From Anaeromicropila populeti (lineage in GTDB: Bacteria; Bacillota; Clostridia; Lachnospirales; Lachnospiraceae): a DNA stretch of 64,000 nucleotides. Shown piece by piece: positions 36,595 through 44,914 of this stretch (positions within the stretch are counted from its first letter, which is position 1; each line of letters opens with the position of its first letter). A model generated the notes under the pieces. It saw nothing but the letters and a program-made list of their open reading frames with translations. It was not told where the DNA came from and ran no database searches. The DNA is taken from NCBI RefSeq assembly GCF_900112775.1, contig NZ_FOYZ01000011.1, positions 62,001 through 126,000 of the forward strand, written 5' to 3'. The translations under genes and the position numbers were made by a program.

Positions 36595-37080
36595 ATGGGA
36601 GAAATGATAAGAGTTGGAATGGCTGATTTGAATATTTGCAATTCGCCCAATGCCATTACAACATTAGGACTTGGTTCTTGCGTCGGCATTATTCTCTATG
36701 ATCCAATAAAAAAACTTGCAGGTCTTGCTCATATCATGCTGCCAGATAGTACAAAGGTAAAAATGAATGAGAATAAAGCTAAGTTTGCTGATACAGGTAC
36801 TGATTTGCTGCTTGATTTATTGCTGAAAGCAGGCGCTGGTAAGTCCAACATAGTTGCTAAGATAGCTGGGGGTGCTCAGATGTTTGCTTTTAGCTCAAAT
36901 AATGATATGCTCAGAATAGGCGAAAGAAATGTTGAAGCCACAAAAGAAAAACTAAAACTGCTTGGTATCCGGCTGCTTGCGCAGGATACAGGATTAAACT
37001 ATGGAAGAACAATTGAATTCTATCCTGAAACCGGAGAATTAGTAATTAAAGCGGTGGGCAAGGAGAAAAAAATAATTTAG
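36595..37080 (+). CDS. cheD: Chemoreceptor glutamine deamidase CheD
   Basis: 161 residues. The catalytic Cys and His are in TTLGLGSCVGIILYD and LAGLAHIMLPDS. CheD deamidates receptor glutamines and is a partner of CheC. Starts nine bases after cheC. Length is typical. Confidence 0.96.
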   Translation: MGEMIRVGMADLNICNSPNAITTLGLGSCVGIILYDPIKKLAGLAHIMLPDSTKVKMNENKAKFADTGTDLLLDLLLKAGAGKSNIVAKIAGGAQMFAFSSNNDMLRIGERNVEATKEKLKLLGIRLLAQDTGLNYGRTIEFYPETGELVIKAVGKEKKII

Positions 37081-37094
37081 TCAAGAGGTAGAAT

Positions 37095-37349
37095 ATGAAT
37101 CCAAGATTTATTCCGGCAATTACAACATTGTCTGCTGGGGCAATTGTAAGTATTGTTAGTTTGGTAAAAAAGTTTGAGGTATTATATAGTTTGAAATTAC
37201 TGCTTGCGACTTTAATTATTTTTTATGTAATTGGACTGATTGCCAGAAAAATTGTTAATTATATTATAAATAATTTTGGTGAAAAGGAAAGCGGGCTTCC
37301 TTCTGAAGAAGATGAAACAGAAGATATTCTGAATGAACAAGAAGACTAA
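37095..37349 (+). CDS. Small membrane protein of unknown function between cheD and sigD
   Basis: 84 residues. Two membrane segments are likely (about 5-22 and 32-52), followed by a basic stretch and a strongly acidic tail (about 68-84). I do not recognise the family. AGAGGTAG precedes the ATG. B. subtilis has no gene between cheD and sigD; this gene lies 14 bases after cheD and 30 before sigD, so it is co-transcribed and may act on motility. Confidence 0.6.
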   Translation: MNPRFIPAITTLSAGAIVSIVSLVKKFEVLYSLKLLLATLIIFYVIGLIARKIVNYIINNFGEKESGLPSEEDETEDILNEQED

Positions 37350-37379
37350 AAGAATGAATCTATTCTTTAGGAGGTTAAC

Positions 37380-38135
37380 ATGAACGAGGATGAAAGATCC
37401 AGGTTATGGAATGAATATGCTAAATCCAGAAAAGCTGAAATAAGAGAACGGCTGATTATTGAGTATGCAGGACTGGTCAAAGTTGTTGCAGGACGATTGA
37501 ATATGTATTTGGGGTATGCAGTAGAACAAGACGATTTGATTGGATATGGCAGCTTCGGATTAATTGATGCTATTGATAAGTTTGATTGTACAAAGGGTGT
37601 AAAGTTTGAAACCTATGCCAGCTTACGGATTCGAGGATCCATTATCGATCATATCCGAAAGATGGATTGGATTCCACGTACTCTGAGGCAGAGACAAAAG
37701 AAAATGGATCAGGCATATCAAAAGATAGAGTTTGAGACAGGCAGAAGTGCTACAGATGAAGAGGTAGCAAAGGAATTAGAAATTTCAGTTTCAGAATTGG
37801 AACAATGGAGAGGCCAGATGAAGATTACTAATTTGGTTTCTTTAGATGAGTTTTTTGAACAGGGGTCAGAATTAAAAGAACAATCAAATTTGAGTTCGCA
37901 TTTTCAGCAACCCGAAATTGTAATGGAGAAGCAGGAACTAAAAAGGGAGCTTGAGGAAGTATTAGAGACACTTACTGAAAATGAAAAGAAGGTAATTGCA
38001 CTTTATTATTATGAGGAGCTAACGTTAAAGGAGATCAGTCATATTCTTGAGGTTTCTGAATCAAGAGTATCACAGCTTCATACAAAGGCATTACAAAAGA
38101 TGAAGAAAAAACTCGGAAATATTGATATTTACTGA
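37380..38135 (+). CDS. sigD: Flagellar sigma factor SigD/FliA (sigma-28)
   Basis: 251 residues. Region 2 (ENLAT-type core: DLIGYGSFGLIDAIDKFD, then FETYASLRIRGSIIDHIR) and region 4 (EELTLKEISHILEVSESRVSQLHTKAL) match sigma-28. It directs late flagellar and chemotaxis genes. AGGAGG precedes the ATG. No sigma-28 promoter for it was found; it probably depends on read-through of the operon. The anti-sigma factor FlgM is not in the window. Confidence 0.96.
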   Translation: MNEDERSRLWNEYAKSRKAEIRERLIIEYAGLVKVVAGRLNMYLGYAVEQDDLIGYGSFGLIDAIDKFDCTKGVKFETYASLRIRGSIIDHIRKMDWIPRTLRQRQKKMDQAYQKIEFETGRSATDEEVAKELEISVSELEQWRGQMKITNLVSLDEFFEQGSELKEQSNLSSHFQQPEIVMEKQELKRELEEVLETLTENEKKVIALYYYEELTLKEISHILEVSESRVSQLHTKALQKMKKKLGNIDIY

Positions 38136-38204
38136 CAGTATAGATTAGACAGAAGATTGGTTTGGAAACTATATGACATGTTGAGTAAAGATAGGTGATG
38201 AGTG

Positions 38205-39806
38205 ATGAACTATAGAAATGGGTTTTTTCAGCTTCAGAACAAGGATGACGGCACATACTTGAAGCTGTTTCCGGCTATGGCTGGGGGGGAACCAGTGACA
38301 GCGGATGAAATTAAAAAGTACTTAGAGGATAATTATGTAAAAGAATATGATTTGCCTGTTTTGCTTGAGGCATTAAGAAAATCACATGGGGTTACAGAGG
38401 TTAAAATTTCAAATGAGGATGTATGGCCAATACATGAAAAAATTAAGGTTCAGATTAGTCAAGATAAAATGACTGCCGCGATTTCTTTTTATCCGCCATC
38501 TTCCAAGGGTAAATTTCTTGATTATAGTGGAGTTATTGAGGAGTTAAACAAACAGGGAATTACAAATGGTATTATTAAAGAAAACATAGAAGCGTATTTA
38601 AGAAATAGAAGGTTTTGTACTCCCATACTGGCTGCCAAAGGATTGGAGCCAAGAGAGGGAAAGGATGCAGCGATTGAGTATTTCTTTAGTGTTGAGCGTA
38701 CATCAAAGCCAAAAATAAATGAAGATGGATCGGTAGACTTTCATTGTCTTGATAATATTAGCAGAGTTCAGAAAAATGCGGTCTTAGCCAAGCTGACTCC
38801 AGAAGATGCTGGAGCACCCGGTAAAGACATTTATGGAAATAAAATTATGCCAAAGAAGGTTAAGAAGCTGATTCTGAGAGTAGGTAAGAATTCACATCTT
38901 TCTGAGGATGGGTTGGTTTTATATAGTGATGTAGATGGTCATGTGACGTTGGTGGAAGATAAAGTTTTTGTATCAAATTTGTATGAAGTTCCTGCTGATG
39001 TGAATGCATCTACTGGAGACATTGATTATGAAGGAAGTGTTAAGGTAAAGGGAAATGTACGAACGGGCTATACGATTAAGGCAAAAGGCGACATTATTGT
39101 GGATGGAGTCGTAGAAGGTGCTACATTAATTGCAGATGGAGATATCATATTAAAACGAGGTATTCAGGGCATGAGCAGGGGAAGCCTGATTGCAAAAGGT
39201 AATATTGTTACTAAGTTTATTGAAAATTCAGAAGTTCGTTCAGGAGCCAATATTTCCACTGAAGCCATTATGCACAGTATAGTAACAGCAAAAGATGAAA
39301 TTATTGTTAGTGGAAAAAGAGGTCTTGTTACAGGAGGAGAATTGAAAGCAGGTTCTTCTATTAATATTAAGATTGCCGGTTCTACCATGGGAACAAGTAC
39401 ATTACTAGAAGTAGGAATTGATCCTGAACTGCGAGAAACCAGTTCAAACCTGGAAGCAAGAATTCAGAAAATAAAAGAAGAACTTGTAACGCTGGAACAG
39501 ACGTTTAATGTATTTAAGAAAAAAATTGTTTGTGGAGAACATTTACCAGCAGATAAAATTAATTTTATTAAAGCAATACCTAAAACAAAGGCAGCATTAG
39601 AGAAGGAATTGAACCAGTGTTATGAAGAGCACATGGAAATCAAAGATGAACTGGATCAGTTTGACAGAGGAAATATTGTTATCACAAACATGGCGTATCC
39701 AGGTGTTAAAATAACGATAGCCAATGCGGTTCATTATGTTAAGACAGAAGAGCACCATTGCAGATATATTCTTGAAATGGGAGAAGTTAAGACTTTTCTT
39801 ATATAA
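38205..39806 (+). CDS. FapA-family (DUF342) protein
   Basis: 533 residues. An N-terminal domain is followed by the FapA right-handed beta-helix region (about 200-410), with glycine-rich strands such as IDYEGSVKVKGNVRTGY and GDIIVDGVVEGATLIADGDI, and a C-terminal coiled coil (about 410-490). DUF342 proteins of this kind often follow sigD in clostridia; function is poorly known, with links to polymer and cell-envelope sensing. ATG 38205 is preceded by a GTG one codon earlier and AGGTGATG. Confidence 0.85.
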   Translation: MNYRNGFFQLQNKDDGTYLKLFPAMAGGEPVTADEIKKYLEDNYVKEYDLPVLLEALRKSHGVTEVKISNEDVWPIHEKIKVQISQDKMTAAISFYPPSSKGKFLDYSGVIEELNKQGITNGIIKENIEAYLRNRRFCTPILAAKGLEPREGKDAAIEYFFSVERTSKPKINEDGSVDFHCLDNISRVQKNAVLAKLTPEDAGAPGKDIYGNKIMPKKVKKLILRVGKNSHLSEDGLVLYSDVDGHVTLVEDKVFVSNLYEVPADVNASTGDIDYEGSVKVKGNVRTGYTIKAKGDIIVDGVVEGATLIADGDIILKRGIQGMSRGSLIAKGNIVTKFIENSEVRSGANISTEAIMHSIVTAKDEIIVSGKRGLVTGGELKAGSSINIKIAGSTMGTSTLLEVGIDPELRETSSNLEARIQKIKEELVTLEQTFNVFKKKIVCGEHLPADKINFIKAIPKTKAALEKELNQCYEEHMEIKDELDQFDRGNIVITNMAYPGVKITIANAVHYVKTEEHHCRYILEMGEVKTFLI

Positions 39807-39819
39807 GGGGGGATGGCTG

Positions 39820-40134
39820 ATGCCAATAAAGCCAATTGATATTTATACGATGCCTCCTAAGTCACAAGAAGCATCGCAACTTCAACAAGGTAGTATGACA
39901 AGAGCTGCAACAATGAATCAGCAGATGAATACACATTATCAAAATGAAACCAAACACAACTTACAAAAAACAGTGAAGGCGGAGCAGAAAGAAAATAAGA
40001 ATTTTCGATTTGATGCAAAGGAAAAGGGCAGTAATGAGTATAAGGAAAATTATAAAAAGAAGAAAAAGGCAAAGGAGAAAGAAAAATCCGTTGTGCCAAA
40101 AAACTCAGGTGGAAATTTTGATATAACAATATAA
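39820..40134 (+). CDS. Small charged protein of unknown function
   Basis: 104 residues. AAGGGGGGA at 39805-39813 fixes the ATG at 39820. The N-terminus (MPIKPIDIYTMPPKSQEAS) is followed by a Gln/Asn-rich stretch and a very basic tract (KKKKKAKEKEK-like, about 78-93). No membrane segment or known domain is seen. It lies between the FapA-like gene and the SwrB-like gene with tight spacing. It is probably disordered and may bind nucleic acid or an acidic partner. Confidence 0.55.
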   Translation: MPIKPIDIYTMPPKSQEASQLQQGSMTRAATMNQQMNTHYQNETKHNLQKTVKAEQKENKNFRFDAKEKGSNEYKENYKKKKKAKEKEKSVVPKNSGGNFDITI

Positions 40135-40147
40135 TAGGAGTAGAACA

Positions 40148-40807
40148 ATGTCAGGATTTGAGATCGTTTTAATAGTAATTAGTATTGTATGTATTGTTAG
40201 TAGTTTTTTGTTATCGGAAAAATTGGATGATAAACTTACAGGTGACAGGTTAATGGACTCTGAGGAGGCTCTTGTCACCTTATTTCAAAGAAATGAAGAA
40301 TTGCTAAAGGAAAAAGTATTATCCTTGCTTCTGGTTGAGAAGGACAATTTGATAGAAGAAACAACCCAGGAGCTAAACAGTCTCTGTAATGAAAAAATAA
40401 TGGTAGTAGATGATTTTTCAGAACAAATACTTGAAAAAATCAACCAGAATCATTCAGAAGTAGTTTTTCTTTACAATATGCTGAATGAAAAAGAAGAAGT
40501 ATTAAAAAAAGAACTTAATCAGTTAAATCAGGCGATGAAGGATGTAAAAAATGTGCAGACTGATAACAATAAAGGAAAAGGAAATCGTGGAAAGAATCTT
40601 TCTGGAAAGCAAAGCAACCATTTAGAGCATGCTGTGCGAAAAGAACGTGACAGCAAGGATATTCCTACAACAGGCAATACATTTAATGATCAGGTTCTTG
40701 AAATGTATACAGAAGGCATGACGGTAACAGAAATCGCTAAGCAATTAAATCGTGGGCAAGGTGAAGTTAAACTGATTATTGATTTATTCCAAGGAGCAAA
40801 GAAATGA
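40148..40807 (+). CDS. SwrB-like/DUF6115 membrane-anchored coiled-coil protein
   Basis: 219 residues. One N-terminal membrane segment (about 5-22), a coiled coil (about 30-140) and a C-terminal helix-turn-helix-like end (VLEMYTEGMTVTEIAKQL, then RGQGEVKLIIDLF). The layout and place between sigD and rpsB match SwrB of B. subtilis, which activates flagellar export and motility. The call as a SwrB analogue rests on architecture and position, not on close sequence identity. Confidence 0.7.
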   Translation: MSGFEIVLIVISIVCIVSSFLLSEKLDDKLTGDRLMDSEEALVTLFQRNEELLKEKVLSLLLVEKDNLIEETTQELNSLCNEKIMVVDDFSEQILEKINQNHSEVVFLYNMLNEKEEVLKKELNQLNQAMKDVKNVQTDNNKGKGNRGKNLSGKQSNHLEHAVRKERDSKDIPTTGNTFNDQVLEMYTEGMTVTEIAKQLNRGQGEVKLIIDLFQGAKK

Positions 40808-41376
40808 AATGGAAATATTATTTAAGAGGATTAGGAATTGGTATTTTATGTACTACTATTCTTTTTACATTATCAAATAGTAAGCGGAATAAGGAATTAT
40901 CTGAAGATGAAATTATTAGTTATGCAAGGGAAATGGGCTTGTATACGTTAGAGGAAGCAAAGGATGCCTTGCTGGAGGAAAGCATTGTCAAATTAAAAGA
41001 GGAAGCTACAGAGGCTGGGGCAGAACCTACACCCCAGTCTACGGTTGTTCCATCTGAAAGCCAGGAAGAGGAAGCAGGGGAGGAGTCTTCACCACAGCCA
41101 TCAGTCAAACCATCAGCCAAACCATCAGCCAAGCCTACTTCTACTCCACAACCTTCGAAAGAACCAGCAAAAGTTACTACTATTTCTGTGACCATTGAAC
41201 CTGGAATGACGCTCAGTACTGTAGCTAAATATTTCTATCAGGCGGGTGTCGTAGGAAGCGCAGAAGATTTTAAAGAATATATGAGTGAACAGGGGCTAGA
41301 TGCAAAAATTCGGACTGGTGAGTATGAGATTCCAATCAATGCATCCTACAAGGAAATTGTGGATATTATATCTTGA
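40804..41376 (+). CDS. Membrane protein with MltG/YceG-like C-terminal domain
   Basis: 190 residues. A membrane segment (about 5-22), an acidic stretch, a Pro/Ser/Lys-rich linker with PSVKPSAKPSAKP repeats (about 95-125), and a C-terminal LysM-like part (IEPGMTLSTVAKYFYQAGVVG; IRTGEYEIPINASYKEIVDII) like the non-catalytic N-terminal part of MltG. The catalytic lytic transglycosylase domain is missing, so this may sense or tether peptidoglycan. It overlaps the preceding stop by four bases (ATGA). Confidence 0.65.
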   Translation: MKWKYYLRGLGIGILCTTILFTLSNSKRNKELSEDEIISYAREMGLYTLEEAKDALLEESIVKLKEEATEAGAEPTPQSTVVPSESQEEEAGEESSPQPSVKPSAKPSAKPTSTPQPSKEPAKVTTISVTIEPGMTLSTVAKYFYQAGVVGSAEDFKEYMSEQGLDAKIRTGEYEIPINASYKEIVDIIS

Positions 41377-41432
41377 TTATGACGGAAAAGCTTGCTGATT
41401 GCAAGATAGAATTAAATTATTAAAAAATAAGC

Positions 41433-41461
41433 TTGTCATAGTACATGTACTATGCTATAAT
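41433..41461 (+). promoter_or_regulatory. Strong rpsB-tsf promoter with an 18-bp palindrome in the spacer
   Basis: TTGTCA at 41433-41438, a 17-bp spacer and TATAAT at 41456-41461. CATAGTACATGTACTATG at 41437-41454 is a perfect palindrome that fills the spacer. It looks like an operator, though no regulator is known to me for this site. Confidence 0.75.
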
Positions 41462-41480
41462 ATGAAATTGTGAAAATGCA

Positions 41481-41536
41481 CGTGTATGGATTTTCGTATT
41501 GGTGCCTGTTGGTAGTATGAAAAAATGAGATACACG
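41481..41536 (+). ncRNA. Structured rpsB 5' leader, candidate S2 autoregulatory RNA
   Basis: CGTGTAT at 41481-41487 pairs with ATACACG at 41530-41536, enclosing a second helix TTTTCGTA (41491-41498) with TATGAAAA (41516-41523; one G-U). The 17-base terminal loop is rich in G and T (TTGGTGCCTGTTGGTAG). The structure ends 14 bases before the ribosome binding site. Ribosomal protein S2 regulates its own leader in other bacteria, so a similar role is plausible. Confidence 0.5.
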
Positions 41537-41563
41537 GAAGAACAACCATATGGAGGTATAACA

Positions 41564-42316
41564 ATGAGCGTTATTTCAATGAAACAGTTATTGGAAGCTG
41601 GTGTACATTTTGGACACCAGACTAGAAGATGGAACCCTAAGATGGCTCCTTATATTTACACAGAAAGAAATGGTATCTATATTATTGACTTACAGAAATC
41701 TGTAGGTAAAGTAGATGATGCTTACTATGCAATTAAGAATATTATTGCAGATGGCGGAACAATTCTTTTTGTTGGTACGAAAAAGCAAGCACAGGATTCT
41801 GTAAAATCTGAAGCAGAGCGTTGTGGAATGTACTACGTTAACGAGAGATGGTTAGGTGGTATGTTAACAAACTTCAAGACTATCCAGGGAAGAATTAACA
41901 GATTGAAAGAAATTGAAACTATGTCTGTAGATGGTACATTTGATGTATTACCAAAGAAAGAAGTTATTGAATTAAGAAAAGAATGGGATAAGCTTGAGAA
42001 GAACCTTGGTGGTATTAAGAACATGAAGAAAATCCCAGATGCTATTTTCGTAGTAGATCCTAAGAAAGAAAGAATCTGTATTCAGGAAGCACATACTTTA
42101 GGTATTCCGCTAATTGGTATTGCGGATACAAACTGTGACCCAGAAGAGCTTGACTTTGTAATTCCTGGTAATGATGATGCAATTCGTGCAGTTAAATTAA
42201 TCGTTGCTAAAATGGCTGATGCTGTTATTGAAGCAAATCAAGGCGTTCAATTAACAGATGTTTCAGATGATGTAGAAGAAGCAGTGGAAGAAGTAGAAGA
42301 AACTGTAGCTGAATAA
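41564..42316 (+). CDS. rpsB: 30S ribosomal protein S2
   Basis: 250 residues. It begins [18 protein letters not shown] with the TRRWNPKM segment that follows in all S2 proteins, and has [10 protein letters not shown] and [16 protein letters not shown] at 41551-41556 fixes the ATG at 41564. A 13-codon in-frame extension to 41525 would run through the leader helix and is rejected. The C-terminus ends in an acidic tail. Confidence 0.98.
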   Translation: MSVISMKQLLEAGVHFGHQTRRWNPKMAPYIYTERNGIYIIDLQKSVGKVDDAYYAIKNIIADGGTILFVGTKKQAQDSVKSEAERCGMYYVNERWLGGMLTNFKTIQGRINRLKEIETMSVDGTFDVLPKKEVIELRKEWDKLEKNLGGIKNMKKIPDAIFVVDPKKERICIQEAHTLGIPLIGIADTNCDPEELDFVIPGNDDAIRAVKLIVAKMADAVIEANQGVQLTDVSDDVEEAVEEVEETVAE

Positions 42317-42341
42317 TTTTGGGTTAACGGAGGGAAATGAA

Positions 42342-43271
42342 ATGGCTATTACAGCTTCAATGGTAAAGGAATTAAGAGAAATCACTGGTGCAGGTATGAT
42401 GGATTGTAAAAAAGCCCTTACTGCAACAGATGGTGATATGGATAAAGCAATTGAGAATTTAAGAGAAAACGGACTTGCTAAGGCTGAGAAAAAAGCTGGA
42501 AGAATTGCAGCAGAAGGTATTGTTGCAACCGATATTTCTGCTGATGGAAAAGTGGCAGCTATTGTAGAAGTTAATAGTGAAACAGATTTCGTAGCAAAGA
42601 ACGATACTTTTAAAGACTTTGTAGCTGCAGTTGCAAAGCAGATTGCTACTAGTGATGTGGCTGATGTGGAATCTTTTATGGATAGTGCATGGGCTGAGGA
42701 TACTTCTAAGACTGTAAAAGAACAATTAGCTTCTATGATCGCTACAATTGGTGAAAACATGAACATTAGAAGATTTGAAAAGATTAACACAGATGGTGTT
42801 GTTGTGTCCTATATTCATGCTGGTGGAAAAATCGGCGTATTAGTGGAAGCAAAGACAGAAGCAAGTGTTGATGATGTTCAAGAGTGTTTAAAGAATGTTG
42901 CAATGCAGGTTGCAGCGTTAAATGCAAAATATGTATCTGATAAAGAAGTAGATCAGGATTATATCGCACATGAGAAAGAAATCTTAACAGTTCAGGCTAA
43001 GAATGAAAAACCAGATGCTAACGATAAGATTATCGAAGGTATGGTTTTAGGACGTATTAAGAAAGAATTAAAAGAGATTTGCTTACTTGATCAGGTTTAT
43101 GTTAAGGCTGAAGATGGAAAACAGTCTGTTGGTAAGTATGTAGAAGAATTTGCTAAGGCAAAGGGTGTTTCTTTGGAAATTGTTAAGTTTGTTCGTTTTG
43201 AAACTGGCGAAGGACTTGAGAAGAAAGAAGAAAATTTTGCTGAAGAAGTTGCAAAACAGATGGGTAACTAA
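42342..43271 (+). CDS. tsf: Elongation factor Ts
   Basis: 309 residues. The N-terminal UBA-like domain (LREITGAGMMDCKKAL) and the nucleotide-exchange core (VNSETDFVAKNDTF) are present. It recharges EF-Tu with GTP. Co-transcribed with rpsB, 25 bases apart. In B. subtilis pyrH and frr follow; here a terminator follows instead. Confidence 0.98.
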   Translation: MAITASMVKELREITGAGMMDCKKALTATDGDMDKAIENLRENGLAKAEKKAGRIAAEGIVATDISADGKVAAIVEVNSETDFVAKNDTFKDFVAAVAKQIATSDVADVESFMDSAWAEDTSKTVKEQLASMIATIGENMNIRRFEKINTDGVVVSYIHAGGKIGVLVEAKTEASVDDVQECLKNVAMQVAALNAKYVSDKEVDQDYIAHEKEILTVQAKNEKPDANDKIIEGMVLGRIKKELKEICLLDQVYVKAEDGKQSVGKYVEEFAKAKGVSLEIVKFVRFETGEGLEKKEENFAEEVAKQMGN

Positions 43272-43310
43272 TAGACTTTTCTGAGAGTAATTTTGAGGAT
43301 AAATAAAAGG

Positions 43311-43348
43311 ACCGTCCAGGTTTTAATAGACTTGGGCGGTTTTATTTT
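43311..43348 (+). terminator. Intrinsic terminator of rpsB-tsf
   Basis: ACCGTCCAGG at 43311-43320 pairs with CTTGGGCGGT at 43331-43340 (ten pairs, two G-U), followed by TTTATTTT. A smaller hairpin (AAGAAAG 43407-43413 with CTTTCTT 43423-43429) lies farther downstream. Confidence 0.9.
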
Positions 43349-43486
43349 GTTATTGATAAATAATTTTGCCATGCATATAAAGCCCCTTTGGTTTTTAAGT
43401 ATAATTAAGAAAGCCGAAGTGACTTTCTTTTAATGTAAAATTAACCAATAGTTAAATTTTATGAATGAAATGTTACAACGGTTCAC

Positions 43487-43544
43487 TTGCTTAACGTGAA
43501 GGTCTTTGCTATTCTATTATTAGCAAAGGCCTTTGCTAATAATA
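43487..43544 (+). promoter_or_regulatory. Promoter and 30-bp palindromic operator of the XRE gene
   Basis: TTGCTT at 43487-43492, a 17-bp spacer and TATTCT at 43510-43515 form a candidate promoter. TATTATTAGCAAAGG at 43515-43529 and its exact reverse complement at 43530-43544 form a perfect 30-bp palindrome that starts at the -10 box. A third CTTTGCTA half-site lies at 43504-43511. The arrangement suits an autorepressor. Confidence 0.65.
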
Positions 43545-43562
43545 ATATTGGAGACAGTGCAA

Positions 43563-44600
43563 ATGAAAATAAATGAAGTCATTCGTAAATATAGAAAGGA
43601 ACAAAATCTAACACAGGAGCAGGTTGCTCATTATTTGGGAGTTACGGCTCCAGCAGTTAATAAGTGGGAAAATGGTATATCTTATCCAGATATAACCCTC
43701 TTGTCACCATTGGCCCGGATACTAAAAATAAATTTGGATACGCTGCTTTCGTTTCATGAAGAACTTACGGATGCGGAAATTAGTGTAATTGTAAAGGAAA
43801 TAATAGAATTAATGAAGAAAAATGGTTATGAGTCAGGATTTGAAAGAGGTGAAAATCTGATAAGAGAATATCCTAATTGTCATAACTTAATTCTTTCATT
43901 AGCTGGAATATTAAATGCGTATAGGAGTATTCTCAGTGTAGAAAGAAATGAGAAATATGAAGCTAAAATTATAAGCTGGTATGAAATGGAAGCTTCAAGT
44001 GATGATTCTGAAGCTGCTAATACAGCAATTGCTTCACTAGGTCATATTTATATTGCTAAAAAGGAGTATAATAAGGCACAGAACCTATTAGACAAAATTC
44101 CTCAACCTGGTTATGATAAACGTATGCTGCAAGCGATTTTATATGCTAGTCAGGATAATAATCAGGCTGCTTATGAAATTTATGAAAAGATGCTATATAA
44201 AGCTGCAAATGAAATATGCAGTATATTGCAGCTTATCATTCATTTACAATGTAAAGAAGAGAAAATGGATTATGCACTAACATATGCAGAGGTAGCAAAG
44301 CAGGCAGCAGAGCTTTTTGACCTAGGCTCCTATGTTGCATATACACCAAAAATGTTTGTGAAAATACAAACAAAAAATAAAGAGGAGAGTATTGAGCTAT
44401 TAGAGCAGATGATAGATGGAATTGATACAATTGGGGATTTCAAAACCTCCCCTTTGTATTCGCATATGAAATTTAATGAAGTTGGAAATAGGAAGGAGAT
44501 GATAGAACTGATTAAAAAGGCACTAGAAAATGACGAAGAGCTAGATTTTTTGAGGGAGGAAATAGGATTTAAAAGGATTTTGAAAAGACTAAAAGAATAA
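43563..44600 (+). CDS. XRE-family regulator with TPR-like C-terminal region
   Basis: 345 residues. Residues 1-60 form an XRE helix-turn-helix (NLTQEQVAHYLGVTAPAVNKW). The rest is helical with repeat character (about 90-340; for example IYIAKKEYNKAQNLLDKI), like TPR regulators that sense a ligand or peptide. GGAG at 43550-43553 lies nine bases before ATG 43563; a TTG at 43533 would start inside the operator palindrome. Its own gene is the likely target. The ligand is unknown. Confidence 0.85.
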   Translation: MKINEVIRKYRKEQNLTQEQVAHYLGVTAPAVNKWENGISYPDITLLSPLARILKINLDTLLSFHEELTDAEISVIVKEIIELMKKNGYESGFERGENLIREYPNCHNLILSLAGILNAYRSILSVERNEKYEAKIISWYEMEASSDDSEAANTAIASLGHIYIAKKEYNKAQNLLDKIPQPGYDKRMLQAILYASQDNNQAAYEIYEKMLYKAANEICSILQLIIHLQCKEEKMDYALTYAEVAKQAAELFDLGSYVAYTPKMFVKIQTKNKEESIELLEQMIDGIDTIGDFKTSPLYSHMKFNEVGNRKEMIELIKKALENDEELDFLREEIGFKRILKRLKE

Positions 44601-44660
44601 GAAAAATATGACTTATAATTTCTACTTAATGTTCCTATCAAAAAAACAGTGCTTTCGTGC

Positions 44661-44705
44661 AAAAAACCACCCAAAACTTCTATATAAGACTTGGGTGGTT
44701 TTATT
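44661..44705. terminator. Bidirectional terminator between the XRE gene and tRNA-Leu
   Basis: AACCACCCAA at 44665-44674 pairs with TTGGGTGGTT at 44691-44700. T-runs follow on both strands (TTATT on +; six A on the + strand at 44661-44666 read as T on -). It can end both the XRE transcript and the tRNA transcript. Confidence 0.8.
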
Positions 44706-44710
44706 AATAC

Positions 44711-44793
44711 TGCGGATGGTGGGACTTGAACCCACACGATGTTGCCACCGTCAGATTTTGAGTCTGATGCGTCTGCCATTCCGCCACATCCGC
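44711..44793 (-). tRNA. tRNA-Leu (anticodon CAA)
   Basis: On the minus strand the acceptor stem GCGGATG pairs with CATCCGC, with discriminator base A at 44711. The anticodon arm is TCAGA-CTCAAAA-TCTGA, giving CAA (+ strand 44758-44760), which reads UUG. The T-arm (GTGGG TTCAAGT CCCAC) and the long variable arm expected for tRNA-Leu are present. CCA is not encoded. Confidence 0.95.
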
Positions 44794-44819
44794 AAAATAA
44801 ATTCCTTAATGCGAGAATT

Positions 44820-44848
44820 ATTCTAACATAAATAAATGAATAATGCAA
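44820..44848 (-). promoter_or_regulatory. tRNA-Leu promoter
   Basis: Read on the minus strand: TTGCAT (44848-44843), a 17-bp spacer and TAGAAT (44825-44820). It would start transcription about 20 bases before the tRNA. Confidence 0.65.
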
Positions 44849-44914
44849 GTCTTATTTTAATTTTTTTTTTAGAGTAAAGTTAATAGTAAGGAGAAAAAAG
44901 GGGGAGGGCTTAAA

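Noticed and set aside
41525-41563. In-frame 13-codon extension of ribosomal protein S2
   Set aside because: It lacks a ribosome binding site, runs through the leader helix, and S2 normally begins at the [10 protein letters not shown] methionine.
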